Shown here: in pieces, positions 52,127 to 63,614 of the stretch | How the letters are laid out: each line of letters starts with the position of its first letter | Position numbering within the stretch: position 1 is the stretch's first letter | Assembly (NCBI GenBank): GCA_963843455.1 | Contig: CAWJKE010000006.1 | Coordinates: forward strand, 62,001 to 126,000 | Source: CAIQPS01 sp963843455 | GTDB taxonomy: Bacteria; Actinomycetota; Thermoleophilia; RBG-16-64-13 | Direction of reading: 5' to 3' | DNA length: 64,000 nt | The notes under the pieces: generated by a model | Database searches by the model: none | What the model saw: only the letters and a program-made list of their open reading frames with translations | Told to the model about the DNA's origin: nothing | Translations under genes and position numbers: made by a program

Positions 52127-53461
52127 ATGGCGGACAAGGCCTGGACAGATATGACTGCCGACGAGAAGCGCGCTTGGCGTATCGACAAGTGGCGGAACCC
52201 AGATATGCCGTTCGACAGCCCGGAGGCGAAGGCGGCGTACGAAGCCCGCTGCGACAGGCTGATCGCCTGCTGGGAACTGCGGGAACCCGACCGGGTGCCC
52301 ATCAACGTCAACGCTGGGTGGTGGCCGGTCAACCGCGCGGGGATGACACCGTACGAGGCGATGAAGGACACCGCGGCCGCCATGAAGTGCTGGGTGGATT
52401 TCAACGTGGACTTCCAGCCCGACAGCATGGTCGGCCCGATCCTGTACACCACGCCGTCGGCGGTGTTCGAGGCCATCGACTACAAGCTGTACTCCTGGCC
52501 GGGCCACGGGGTGGCGAAGGAAGCCAGCTACCAGTACAACGAGAAAGAGTGGATGCTCGCCGACGAGTACGATCAACTCATCTCCGACCCCTCGGACTTC
52601 ATGCTGCGCACCTACCTGCCCCGCACCGTCGGGGCGTTCGCCGGTTTTGCCAACACCTCCTCGCTCTTCGATTACATAGAGTTGCCCTTCGTGGGCAACC
52701 AGGTGGGCGGATGGGGTACCCCGGAGATGGCCGAGGGTCTGGAAAAACTCGCCGTTGCGGCCCGCGCGGTCGCGGGCTGGCAGCAGGTCATCTTCCCGAC
52801 CATGGGCAAGCTCATGGGGATGGGCTGGCCCGGCTACTTCGGTGGCGCCAGCAAGGCCCCGTTCGACATCCTCGGTGACACACTGCGCGGCACCCGCGAG
52901 GTGATCATCGACATGTACCGGCGCCCGGAGAAGGTCATCGCAGCCTGCGAGCGCCTGGTGCCGGTGGCCATCGACTGGGCTCTCAAGCGCCCCGGCGGAA
53001 TCGCCACCCCGGTGGTCTTCCTCCCGCTGCACAAAGGCGCCGACGGCTTCATGAACGATGAGCAGTTCCACACCTTCTATTGGCCGACGCTGCGCGCCGT
53101 TCTCCTGGGCCTCATCGAGGAGGGGTGCATACCGATCCTCTTCGCCGAGGGCCGCTACGGCTCCCGTCTTGAGGCGATCATGGACCTGCCCAAAGGCAAG
53201 ACGATCTGGTACTTCGACCAGACCGACATGGCCAAAGCCAAGAAGACCATCGGCCAAGTGGCCTGCATCGAGGGGAACGTCCCGCTGTCGCTGATCTACG
53301 CCGGCACCGCGGACGAGACGGCCGCGTATGTCCGCAACCTCATCGAGGTCGCGGGCGAGGGGGGCGGCTACATCCTCAACATGGGTGCCGTCACCGACGA
53401 CGGCAAGGACGAGAACCTGCGGGCGATGATCGACACCGCGCTGAAGTACGGCCGGTATTGA
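52127..53461 (+). CDS. URO-D-family corrinoid-dependent methyltransferase 2
   Basis: The 444-residue protein is a clear paralogue of the preceding one, sharing the same motifs in order: WPGHGVAKEASYQYNEKEWM, DTLRGTREVIIDMYRRPEKV, FLPLHKGADGFMNDEQFH, LFAEGRYGSRLEAI and ACIEGNVPLSLIYAGTADE. It starts 16 bases after the first. A pair of related enzymes could act as a heteromer or have distinct substrates on one corrinoid protein. It ends the operon; the importer gene follows after 166 bases. Confidence 0.85.
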   Translation: MADKAWTDMTADEKRAWRIDKWRNPDMPFDSPEAKAAYEARCDRLIACWELREPDRVPINVNAGWWPVNRAGMTPYEAMKDTAAAMKCWVDFNVDFQPDSMVGPILYTTPSAVFEAIDYKLYSWPGHGVAKEASYQYNEKEWMLADEYDQLISDPSDFMLRTYLPRTVGAFAGFANTSSLFDYIELPFVGNQVGGWGTPEMAEGLEKLAVAARAVAGWQQVIFPTMGKLMGMGWPGYFGGASKAPFDILGDTLRGTREVIIDMYRRPEKVIAACERLVPVAIDWALKRPGGIATPVVFLPLHKGADGFMNDEQFHTFYWPTLRAVLLGLIEEGCIPILFAEGRYGSRLEAIMDLPKGKTIWYFDQTDMAKAKKTIGQVACIEGNVPLSLIYAGTADETAAYVRNLIEVAGEGGGYILNMGAVTDDGKDENLRAMIDTALKYGRY

Positions 53462-53627
53462 TGCGGAGCATAGACGGGCGACAGATCACAGGTGAAGAAG
53501 TCTCCGGGAGGTGGTCGGATGACGGGTGGGGTGTGGCTCTGATCGGGAAGGCCGGCGCATGGTGCGACGGCTGTTCCCGTGTGAGGTGTTCAGGTAAGGT
53601 CAGCAAAGTTGGAGGGAGGGCCACGTA

Positions 53628-55081
53628 ATGACAGATGAACCCAAGGAAACAACGGACGAAGGTCTGCTCGGCAAGAAGGCCGTCAGCAGGCGCGACTTTC
53701 TCAAGTACGCCGGCATCGCCGGTGGCACGATCGCGGTAGCAGGCGGCCTCGGCGGCCTGATCGCGGCGTGCGGCGGTACCGAGGAAACCACGACGACCGG
53801 AGCCACCACGGCCACTACGGCCGGTGGGACGGCCACCACGGCCACGACCGCGCGGCGGCGCGACCACCACCGTCGCCGCGGGGCCGGACTCCGCCGACCA
53901 AGGACAAGATCCTGATCGAGGCGGCGCGCCCGGTCTCCGGCGTCAACGCCATCTTCGAGCAGGCCCACTTCGGCCCCGCCGCCCACCTGTGGGTGGAGGA
54001 GGTCAACGCCGCGGGCGGTCTGAACGTCGCCGGCAAGAAGCTGCCGATCGAGTACAACGGTCTACGACGACCAGAGCGACCTCGACACCAGCATGCGTCT
54101 GCTCACCAAGATCATGGAGGAAGACAAGGCCGACTTCGTCTTCCTGCCCTGCAGCACGGCGTTCTTGTTCGCGGCCGCCAAGCTGGTGAACGACCACAAG
54201 TACATCGCCATGAGCGCCGAGGGCGGGGCCACCACGCTCGAGCCCAAGATGAAGGACCTGCCCTGGTTCTTCCAGTTCCTCAACTACTCGAACCACTACC
54301 AGATGCCGGTCGATGGCCGACATCTTGAAGGAACTGGGTGCCACGACCGCCTCCATCATCTACCTCGACGACCTCCACGGCATCGAGTACAACGCCCAGG
54401 CCGCAGGTCTTCTTCGCCGCAGCCGGGCGTCAAGATCCTGAGCAGCACCGCGGTCCCGGCCGGCGCGAAGGACGTGTCGAGCATCATCAAGAAGATCCAG
54501 GGCGAGAACCCGGATGCTGGTCTGCTCGTTCCAGTACCCGCCGGAGAACGCCCTGACCTACGGGACCATGGCGCAGCTGAACTACAACCCCAAAGCCGTC
54601 CTCGGCGGTCCCGCCACGTCCACCCAGGCGTTCTACGACAGCTTCAAGGGCGCCCTCGACGGGATCATGTTCGAAGGCGCGTGGAGCTACAAGCAGAACG
54701 CCGCGGTCAACGCCTACTACGAGAAGCTCTCCGCGTTCGTGAAGGGCAAGGAGAACGTCGACTTCTGGGGCGGCTCTCATCTACCGCGCCGAGCTCGAGT
54801 TCTTCCAGCAGGCCGTCGAGAAGGCGGCCACCCTCGACCAGGCGAAGATCGCCGAGGTCATGCGGACCGCTCACTTCAAGACCACGATGAGCGACGACAC
54901 CTTCATGACCAACCAGATCCTCGACAGAGCCTCCTACGCCGGCCAGATCGGCCAGTGGCAGGCCGGGGTCCCGCAGGTCATCGACAAGGACAAGCGGACC
55001 ACCGACAAGATCTGGTATCCGAAACCGACCTGGGCCGACGCTCCCAAGGGCGTTCCCACCGCGACCACCCCGTCCAGCTAG
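53628..55081 (+). CDS. Tat lipoprotein, ABC solute-binding protein, frame broken many times
   Basis: The product starts with a Tat signal (VSRRDFLKYAGIAGG) and lipobox (GGLIAACGG), then a Thr-rich linker and a branched-chain amino acid receptor-type fold: ILIEAARPVSGVNAIFEQAH, VEEVNAAGGLNVAGKKLPIE, DDQSDLDTSMRLLTKIMEED, SFQYPPENALTYGTMAQLNY and FFQQAVEKAATLDQAKIAEV. The pieces alternate between all three frames. Single extra bases near 54059, 54312, 54406, 54427, 54512 and 54773 (all G) restore one protein of about 480 residues, together with one or two further changes near 53850-53900. It heads an importer operon. Confidence 0.8.
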
Positions 55082-55135
55082 TTCGCGATCATGCGTTCGC
55101 GCAGCACACGAAGCAGCGGACGATCTGAGCAGGGC

Positions 55136-55163
55136 CCCGGGGGCGCCGAAAGGCGCCCCCGGG
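55136..55163 (+). terminator. 12-bp GC hairpin with GAAA tetraloop
   Basis: The arms 55136-55147 and 55152-55163 pair perfectly around GAAA. It lies between the solute-binding protein and the first permease, where such a hairpin can raise receptor mRNA level by partial termination or 3' end protection. Confidence 0.7.
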
Positions 55164-55213
55164 CGGCCTGGTCGCCGTAGCTGCGGTACCGCACCTGCAA
55201 AAAAGGATTTTGG

Positions 55214-56082
55214 ATGGCAGCAGTAGACATCATCATCACGGGGGTGCTACTCGGAGGCATGTTCGCCCTCGTCTCCGTAGGGTTCAGCCTGCAGTACGGA
55301 GTGGGGCGCGTCCTCAACGTCTCCCACGGCGAGTTCATCATGGTCGGGGCGTTCGTCACCTTCTGGTTGTTCTCGAGTCACAGCGTCAACCCGTTGCTGT
55401 CTATCGTGGTCACAGCTCCCCTCACCGTTCGTGATCGGGTGGGCGCTGCACGCGACCCTGTTCCGGCGACTCATGGACAAGGCTCCTTCGCTCGACATGT
55501 TCGAGGGCCAGTCGATGCTCGCGTCGTTCGGGCTGCTTTATATCGTGCAGAACATCGCCAGGATCATCTGGGGCTCTCAGACCTACAACATCACCTTTCT
55601 GCAGACGACCGTCGGAGGTCGGCTGCAGATCCCGCTCAACCGCCTCGTGGCCTTTGGGGTGATCGTGGTGATCGGCGCTGCATCTTGTACCTCTTCCTGG
55701 CCCACACGCGGCTGGGCAAGGCCATCCGGGCGTCCGGCCAGGACCCGACGACGGCCGGTCTCATGGGAGTCAACATCCACACCGTGTTGGCCATCTGCTT
55801 CGGGATCGGGTCTGGGCACTGGCCGGTATCGCCGGGACGCCTGATGAGCACGGTCCTCGCCATCTCCACCAGCATGGGTCTTCAGTACACGGTGATCGCG
55901 ATGATCGTGGTGGTGCTCGGGGGCCTCGGGCAGCATCACGGGGGCGGTGATCGGCGGCGTGATCCTGGGGATCGTGTCCCAGTTGGTCACGTACTTCTAT
56001 CCGACCATGAGCCTTCATCGCCTACTACGTCATCTTCATCGTCCTGCTGCTCGCGCGGCCTAAAGGGATCATGGGTAAGTGA
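55214..56082 (+). CDS. livH: Branched-chain-type ABC permease LivH, frame broken several times
   Basis: The pieces follow the LivH pattern in order: VDIIITGVLLGGMFALVSVG, FSLQYGVGRVLNVSHGEFIM, MLASFGLLYIVQNIARIIWG, LAHTRLGKAIRASGQDPTTA, GLMGVNIHTV, MIVVVLGGLG, then ITGAVIGGVILGIVSQLVTY and LLLARPKGIMGK at the end. At least five frame changes occur; the ones near 55427 (G) and 55840 (C) are clean single extra bases, while one near 55685 may be a lost base. The protein is an inner membrane importer subunit of the HAAT family. Confidence 0.78.
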
Positions 56083-56084
56083 CT

Positions 56085-57099
56085 ATGAACAACACCACAT
56101 CCATACAGACCGCCGGTCGCTGGGCCGGCTTCAGCAGAAACAGGATCATCTCTCTGGCGATCCTGGCGGTCATCTTCGTCGTGCTGGCGCTGCTTCCCGT
56201 CTTCATGCCGGAAAGCTACTGGATCACCAGGATCTCCGAGTACATGCGGTACAGCATCCTCGCTATCGGCTGGGTGCTCTTCTCCGGACCCACCGGCTAC
56301 ATGTCGCTGGCCACCGCCGCCTTCTACGGACTTGGGTTTCTATATGGCGGCCATCCTCAACGGCCCGCTGCCGTTCGCGGTGGTCATCATCATGTCGGGC
56401 ATCGCGGCCTTCGTCGTCGCCGGCGGCCATCGGGGCACTGACGCTGCGATTGAGGGGCGTCTACTTCTGCATCTTCACCTTCGCGGTGGTGCTGCTGCTC
56501 CAACAACGTCGTTCTCGAGGTGGAGCGCCTGGTCACCGGCACGCGCGGCCGCTTCGTGCAGCAGGAGTCGGTCCGACGTCGCGTACTACGCCATACTCAT
56601 CGTCTTCGTGCTGACTCTGGTGGTGGCGATGTTCATCCGCCGCTCGCGGTACGGCCTGGCGCTGCAGAGCATCGGCGAGTACGAAGAGGCGGCGGCCCAC
56701 AGCGGCATCAACGTCGTCCGGACCAAGGTGCTCATCTTCGCGACCAGCGCCATCTTCATGGGCATGGCCGGCGCGATCATGGCCACGCGGCGTTCCTACA
56801 TCGACCCGGGTATCGCCTTCAGCCTGGAGACCTCGTTCCTGCCGGTGCTCATGGCCATGTTCGGCGGCATGGGCAACCTGGTGGGCCCGGTGCTCGGCGC
56901 CGTAGGGTTCACCGCTCTCAGGGACTATCTCGTCACGGCGTACCCGAACGCCTTCATGCTCATCTTCGGCGTGGTGCTGATCGTCGCCATCTTGTTCATG
57001 CCCAACGGGATCCTCGGAGTGGCTGCAGCAGGCCTGGCGCTGGATAAGGGGCCGGATCGGCGGTCCGGCCAAGAGCCCCGACGGAGAAAGGAGGTCGCC
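56085..57099 (+). CDS. livM: Branched-chain-type ABC permease LivM, frame broken several times
   Basis: The start ATG 56085 is two bases after the livH stop. LivM landmarks are present: YWITRISEYMRYSILAIGWV, TGYMSLATAAFYGLG, LTLRLRGVYFCIFTFAVVLL, SRYGLALQSIGEYEEAAAHS, GINVVRTKVLIFATSAIFMG, MAMFGGMGNLVGPVLGAVG and LFMPNGILG. Frames change near 56335, 56435, 56510 and 56570. No in-frame stop separates the end from livG, so either a LivM-LivG fusion exists or another indel hides the stop (a TAA in another frame is at 57045). Confidence 0.78.
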
Positions 57100-57824
<725 letters not shown>

Positions 57825-57838
<14 letters not shown>

Positions 57839-58537
57839 CAACCTAAGCACGGGATACGGGAGGACCCAGGTCCTCTGGGACCTCTCCCTCAAGGTCGACG
57901 AAGGCGAGTTCGTGGCGCTGGTCGGCGCGAACGGCGCGGGCAAGACCACTCTGCTCAGGACCATTTCGGGTGTCCTGCGGCCCTGGCCAGGGAGCGGCGA
58001 GCATCACCTTCGACGGTAAGCGCATCGACAAGATGCACTCCAACGACATCGTCGACCTGGGGCTCTCGCACATCCCGGAGAGCCGCAAGTTGTTCACGGA
58101 CATGTCCATCCGCGAGAACCTGGAGATGGGCGCGTATCCGCGTCGCTCCTGGAAGCAACGCAAGCAGACCATGGAAGAGGTCTTCGAGCTCTTCCCGCGG
58201 CTCAAGGAGAGGGCGAACCAGCTGTCGCGCACGCTGAGCGGCGGCGAGCAGCAGATGCTGGCCATGGGCCGGGGACTCATGTCCCGGCCGCGGATGGTCC
58301 TCGTCGACGAGCCGTCCAACGGTCTGGCGCCGAAGGTCGTCTCCGAGGTCTTCGAGATCCTGCAAGTCCATGCGGAAGACGGGCATCACCATCCTGCTCG
58401 TCGAGCAGAACGTCCGCCAGACACTGCAGATCGCCGACCGGGCTTACGTGCTCGAGAACGGGCACCTTGCCCTCGAGGGAGCCTGCTCGTTGCTGCGCGA
58501 GAGCGACCACGTGCGGAAGGCGTACCTGGGCCTTTAG
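57825..58537 (+). CDS. livF: Branched-chain-type ABC ATPase LivF, frame broken twice
   Basis: ATG 57825 overlaps the livG end. LivF motifs are MLQVDNLSTGYGRTQVLWDL, Walker A GANGAGKTTLLRTISGVLRP, SHIPESRKLFTDMSIRENLE, signature TLSGGEQQMLAMGRGLMSRP, Walker B MVLVDEPSNGLAPKVV and, in a third frame, TILLVEQNVRQTLQIADRAY. Frame changes fall near 57985 and 58370. It completes the importer set livH-livM-livG-livF with the receptor genes on both sides. Confidence 0.85.
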
Positions 58538-58576
58538 CAGTTCCGCACTTCGGCGCTTCAATCCATCTGGTGGCAC

Positions 58577-58606
58577 AACGGCCGCTCCCCAGGGAGCGGC
58601 CGTTTG
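58577..58606 (+). terminator. Hairpin after livF
   Basis: The arms 58579-58588 and 58593-58602 pair perfectly with loop CCAG, extended by two A-T pairs and followed by TTTG. It lies 42 bases after the livF stop. Confidence 0.8.
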
Positions 58607-58717
58607 ACACCCTCTTCGCGCCAAAGGTATAGTCAAAATGGTGCCGAGCGCCTGCTCAATAATTCGGGAACGCGGTCGGCATGCCATCGGGACATACTCT
58701 ACTGGAGGGGGTAAGGG

Positions 58718-60149
58718 ATGCCAGAAGAGAGAACAGTAAGTCGCCGCGAATTCCTCAAGATTGCCGGGATTGCCGGCGCGACCATCGGCGTTGCCGGCGG
58801 TCTGGGCGGTTTCGGTGGCCGCCTGCGGCGGCACCGAGACCACCACCACAGCGGGTCCGACCACCACCGCTGGGGTCACCACCACGGCTGGGGTCACCAC
58901 CACCGGGGGCGCGACCACGACGGTCTCCGCCGGAGCGGAAGCCGGCCGCGCCATCAAGCTCGGTCTGGTATCGCCAAAGACCGGCAACTTCTCGGTCTTC
59001 GCGATCTCCGACGACTGGTGGATCGCGCGGGTCAACAAGATCATGAGCGGCGGCATCGTCACCGGCGACGGTAAGCAGCGCCAGGTAGAACTCATCGTCA
59101 AGGACAGTCAGTCCGACTCCAACCGGGCGGCCCAGGTAGCGGGCGACTTGGTCACCAACGACAAGGTCGACATGCTCCTGGCCTCCGGCACGCCGGATAC
59201 CGTCAACCCGGTATCCGATACGGGCGAGGCGCTTGCTTGTCCGACGCTTGTTAGCTTTAGCCCGTGGCAGGCGCTGTTCTTCGGCGCCGACGGCAAACCG
59301 AAGACCTTCCAGTGGGTCTACGGCAACTTGCTGGGCTCGGAAGAGACCATCGCCTCTTTCACCGACGCGTTCGAGCTGAGCGGCATCCAGACCAACAAGG
59401 TGGTGGGGATGCTCTTCCAGAACGACGCCGACTACAAAGGCTGGATGGATCCCAGCGCGGCACCGGCCGTATTCAAGGCAAAGGGCTACACTTTGGTGAC
59501 GCCCGATCCCTACGCGGTCCCGGCTGAGGACTTCACCAAGCAGATCACCGAGTTCAAGGCCGCGGGTTGCGAGATCATCTGTGGCACTAACGACCCGCCG
59601 TGGTTCTCCAACTTCTTGAGCCAGAGCCTGCAGCAGGGCTTCAAGCCCAAGTTCAACAGCTCAGGCAAGGCCGTCCTCTTCCCGCAGGCTGTGATGAGCT
59701 ACCCCAACCAGGGACTCGGTCTGATCGGCGAGGTTGCCTGGCACCCGAGCTGGAAGATCAAGGACACTCTTTCGGACCTCGATTCCGAAGGACTGGCCGC
59801 GGACTACGAAGCAAGCACCGGCCAGCAGTGGACCGCCGCTATCGGGACCTACGGCAAGTATGAGTGGGCCATCGATGTGTACAAGCGGGCCAAGAATCCC
59901 GAGGACAAGAACATGGTCATCGACGCGATCAAGACGACCAAGAACACTTTCCAGCAGGGTTCTATCGACTTCACCGCCCCGGTGGATCCCGCCAGCATGC
60001 ACCCCATCGCCAACAACTGCAAAGCGTGGATCGGCGCTGGCCAGTGGGTCAAGGGCACGAAGTTCCCCATCGATATCGTAGTGGTGAGCAACGCCGCTGC
60101 CCCCGGAACCACTGTGCAGGCGAAGGCCACGCCGATGGTGTACGCGTAG
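58718..60149 (+). CDS. Tat lipoprotein, ABC solute-binding protein (paralogue of 8785 gene), one frame break
   Basis: The start ATG 58718 follows GGAGGGGGTAAGG. A Tat signal (VSRREFLKIAGIAGATIG) leads to a lipobox once one extra G near 58814 is dropped (LGGFVAACGG). After a TTAGVTTTAGVTTT linker the receptor domain reads IKLGLVSPKTGNFSVFAISD, IVKDSQSDSNRAAQVAGDLV, SGTPDTVNPVSDTGEA and FTKQITEFKAAGCEIICGTN. It is closely similar to the 8785-10257 protein, so the two probably bind related ligands. A T-run terminator follows, so it has its own transcript end. Confidence 0.88.
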
Positions 60150-60206
60150 TTCAAAGCATCGAGAAGGAGAGCGGCCCGGTAGAACCGGTCCCCTCCTGCG
60201 AGGTTT

Positions 60207-60267
60207 GGGGCGGGGGTCCTGGTATCCGGTAACGGCCGGTGTGCCAAGACCCCCGCCCCGGTCTTTT
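60207..60267 (+). terminator. Rho-independent terminator with T-run
   Basis: The arms 60207-60218 and 60248-60259 are perfect 12-base complements; GGTCTTTT follows the stem. It lies between the solute-binding protein and the GMC gene and rules out an earlier start for the latter. Confidence 0.88.
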
Positions 60268-60318
60268 AGCGACCTTGTTCACCTGGTGGGCCGGACCGCA
60301 GGATCGATCGGAGGAGTC

Positions 60319-61632
60319 GTGGCAGCTGAGGTGCAGCGTCTGAGGGCTCAAACCGTCGTGGTCGGCAGCGGCCCGGGCGGAGCCACCGTAGCGCGAGAAC
60401 TCACCCGCCGCGGCCGGGAGGTGCTGATCCTCGAGGAAGGCGCCTATCACAAGCCGGTCGGCAGTTGGCGGACCATGCTCAAAATGCTCGACCATATGGG
60501 CAACTTCGCGTCCGTCGAAGGTACCCAAATGGTACGGCTGCTCACCGTCGGCGGCAGCTCGGTCATCTTCTGCGGGGTAGCGTTCCCTCCACCACCCTGG
60601 CTCAAGGCACGGCACGGCATCGACCTGGCGCCCTACGTGGACGAAGTCTCCCGGGAGTTGGGGCTGGAGCCATTGCCCGCCCGGCTGGTGGGAGCCGGAG
60701 CCCAGCGCATCATGGCTGCCGCCCGGGAGGAGGGACTGGACTGGAACCCCTTCCCGCACTTCATCGATGCGGCCGAATGTGATCTCTCCTGCCCCAAGTG
60801 CATGATCGGCTGTGCCAAGGGGGCCAAGTGGACTGCACGAGACTACGTGGAGGACGCTCTGGCCGGTGGCGCCCGGCTCAAGACCCAGGCACACGTCGAG
60901 GAAGTGTTGTCCCAAGGCGGGCGGGTCACCGGCGTTCGCGGCCTGGCACTGTCCGGCCCGTTCGTCGTCGAGGCCGAGAGAGTGGTGCTCGCCGGGGGCG
61001 GCCTGGGAACGCCCGTGGTGCTCCAAGCTTCGGGGATCGGGGCAGCGGGGCGGAACGGGTTCTTCATCGATCCGCTCTGCCTTACCTCGGGCATCTCGAA
61101 GGCCCCGGGGTCTTCTCACGACATCCCCATGAGCTGCGGAACCACCGACCTGCAGGACGAGGGGATCATCATGACCGACGTCGTCGACCCCTGGCCATTG
61201 TTCTTCTTCGGGCTGATCATGGGCGGTCCCCGGCGGCCTCGCCACTTCCTCGGCTATCCCCGGACGCTGGGCATCATGACCAAGGCGCGCGACCCGCTGA
61301 CCGGATCCATATCGGCCGACGGAACCGTGTCCAAACCGCTGGGCAAGGAGGAGCTCGACCTGCTGGCTCGCGGCCGGGAGATATCCACCCGGATCCTCGT
61401 GCGCGCCGGCTGCGACCCCGCCACCATCCTGACCAGCCCTCCCCGAGGGGCCCATCCAGGAGGCACAGTCCGCATCGGCGATGTGCTCGACTCCGATCTG
61501 CAGACCGAGGTCCGCGGTCTGTACGTCTGCGACTCCAGTGTCATCCCCGAGCCGATGGGCCTGCCCCCTGTGCTCACCATCATCGGCCTGGCACGCCGCC
61601 TGGTGAGCGAACAACTCGAGAAAGGCGCCTGA
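60319..61632 (+). CDS. GMC-family FAD-dependent oxidoreductase
   Basis: The start GTG 60319 follows CGGAGGAG, giving 437 residues. It has the FAD motif VVVGSGPGGATVARELTRRG with EEGAYH at the end of strand 2, AGGGLGTPVVLQASGI, and the GMC C-terminal domain with AHPGGTVRIGDVLD and YVCDSSVIPEPMGLPPVLTI. A Cys-rich stretch (CDLSCPKCMIGCAKGAKW) in the middle is typical of a bacterial subgroup and could hold a cluster or disulfides. Members oxidise alcohols or reduce cyclic ketones. The stop is two bases before the next gene. Confidence 0.85.
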   Translation: MAAEVQRLRAQTVVVGSGPGGATVARELTRRGREVLILEEGAYHKPVGSWRTMLKMLDHMGNFASVEGTQMVRLLTVGGSSVIFCGVAFPPPPWLKARHGIDLAPYVDEVSRELGLEPLPARLVGAGAQRIMAAAREEGLDWNPFPHFIDAAECDLSCPKCMIGCAKGAKWTARDYVEDALAGGARLKTQAHVEEVLSQGGRVTGVRGLALSGPFVVEAERVVLAGGGLGTPVVLQASGIGAAGRNGFFIDPLCLTSGISKAPGSSHDIPMSCGTTDLQDEGIIMTDVVDPWPLFFFGLIMGGPRRPRHFLGYPRTLGIMTKARDPLTGSISADGTVSKPLGKEELDLLARGREISTRILVRAGCDPATILTSPPRGAHPGGTVRIGDVLDSDLQTEVRGLYVCDSSVIPEPMGLPPVLTIIGLARRLVSEQLEKGA

Positions 61633-61633
61633 G

Positions 61634-63602
61634 ATGCCCCCGTTCGAAGCATTGCTCCAACCCCTGAAGATCGGCCCCCTCACGGCGAAGAACCGCATCG
61701 AAGCGGCGCCCACCCTCACGTGCATAGCTCACGCCGACCAGTCGGTGTCGAGCGAACTGGTGGAGTTCTACCGGGTGCAGGCCAAAGGTGGCGCCGGCAT
61801 CATCACCGTGCTCGAGACGGCCATCGACTCCGACCGGGCCATCACCCAGCCCACGCAGTTGAACCTGGGTAGCGACTTCTACATTCCCGCCCTCACCTCG
61901 GTCGCCGAGGTCATCAAGGCGGGCGGGGCTATAGCATCCATCCAGCTCAACCATGGGGGTCGCCAGGCGGTGAGCCAGCTCAACGGCGGCAGGAACCCCA
62001 TCGGGCCGTCGGCGATGGTTGGCATCTTCACCGAGGATCGGCGACGGGGCGAGCAGGTGGTGGAGGAGATGAGCCTGGCGATGATCGACGAGGTCATCGA
62101 CCACTTCGCTGCGGCCGCGTTCCGGGCCAAGACGGCTGGGTTCGACATGGTGATGATCCACGCGGGCCACGGGTGGCTCATCTCGCAGTTCGTCTCCCCG
62201 GCGGTCAACACGCGGACCGACGAATATGGCGGCAGCCTGGAGAACCGGTGCCGCTTCGGCATCCGGGTGATCGAAGCGATCAGGGAACGGTGCGGCGCCG
62301 ACTTCCCCATCGAGTGGCGCATCAGCGCCAGCGACCTGGTACCCGGCGGGCTCGAGATCGCCGACGCGGTCAAGTACGCGCAGATCATGCAGGACAAGGT
62401 CGATCTGCTGCAGGTGTCGGCGGGGACCATCGGGGTGCCGCACACCTACCCCTACACCCATCCTTCCACCTATCTGCCCCACGGAGAGAACCTCGAGCGG
62501 GCGGCGGAGATCAAGAAGGCGGTCCGGGTTCCGGTCGGGGTGGTGGGGGCCATCGTCGACCTGGACGAGGCCGGCGAGTGGGTTGCCGCGGGGAAGGTGG
62601 ATTTTGTCGCGCTCTGCCGGGCGCTCATCGCCGACCCGGCATTACCGAGGAAGACCTTTCGGGGGCGCAAACAGGACGTCATCCCCTGCATCCGCTGCAA
62701 CAGCTGCCTTATCCGCGGCGCGCACAGCCTGCCGGTGAGGTGTGCAGTGAACCCGCGTGGCGGTGAGGGAGGACTACTACCGCTGCGTTCCGCCTGTGGC
62801 GGCGCGCAAGAAGAAGGTGGTTGTGGTCGGGGGTGGTCCCGCAGGTATGGAAGCGGCCCTAGTGGCCTCCTCCCGGGGCCACGACGTCGTCTTGTTCGAA
62901 AGGGATGACCGTCTGGGCGGCAATCTGCTCGCCGCGGCGGGCCCCGATTTCAAGGCCGATTGGAAGCGGTTCGTCGACTACCTTCTGCGGCAGATGGACG
63001 CCGCGAGCGTGGATGTCAGACTGGGCACCGAAGCCACGGCCGACCGGGTGAGGGCGCAGGCTCCCGACGACGTGGTCGTCGCGGTCGGGGCCGAACCGGT
63101 CATGCCGGACATCCCGGGCGTGGATGGACCCGCCGTGATGCTGGCGGCGGATGTGATGAAGGGCGTCCTGGTCCGGGGCGACGACGTGGTCGTCGCCGGA
63201 GACGGAGGCATGGGCCTAGAGGCGGCGCTCTACCTCGCGCGACAGGGCAAGCGGGTGGCCATTGTCGAGTTGCCGGGCGGGTCGGCCGGTGATCAGACGG
63301 TGAACTTCGTCGACATCGTCGTGCTGCAAGACTACCTCGACGAGCATGGCATCAGGCCGCGCAAGGGTGTGGTCTTGAAGGAAGTGGGAACGGGCAAGGT
63401 AGTGGTGCGCGACGACCAAGGGCAGGAATCGGAACTGGCGGCCGATTCGGTCGTGTTGGCGCCCGCTCTGCGGGCCCGGGCCCAGGTCGTCGAGGGGCTC
63501 CTCGAGTCGGCGCCCGAAGTCCACGTGGTCGGCGATTGCCGCGAGCCCCGCATCCTGTTCAACGCCGTTCACGAGGCGTTCGAAGCGGCCCTCGAGATAT
63601 AG
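61634..63602 (+). CDS. FadH/BaiCD-like NADH:flavin oxidoreductase with Fe-S and FAD/NAD domains, one frame break
   Basis: The N-terminal half is an Old Yellow Enzyme barrel with FMN (PLKIGPLTAKNRIEAAPTLT, HAGHGWLISQFVSPAVNTRT .. DEYGGSLENRCRFGIRVIEA). It has the Fe-S binding motif CIRCNSCLIRG .. VRCAVNP near residues 354-375. One extra base near 62756 shifts the frame; the continuation REDYYRCVPPVAARKKKVVV then VGGGPAGMEAALVASSRGHD is the FAD/NAD(P)-binding half ending in HEAFEAALEI. The repaired protein of about 655 residues fits 2,4-dienoyl-CoA reductase and bile-acid BaiCD-like enoate reductases, which reduce activated C=C bonds. It sits between GMC and SDR genes. Confidence 0.87.
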
Positions 63603-63614
63603 AAGGAGGAACTG

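Noticed and set aside
60205..60318. Earlier start for the GMC oxidoreductase
   Set aside because: It would begin inside a strong T-run terminator and adds no conserved sequence. GTG 60319 has a good ribosome site right before the FAD motif.
60151..61725. 524-codon minus-strand frame across the GMC gene
   Set aside because: It is an antisense shadow; the plus frame has FAD and GMC C-terminal motifs.
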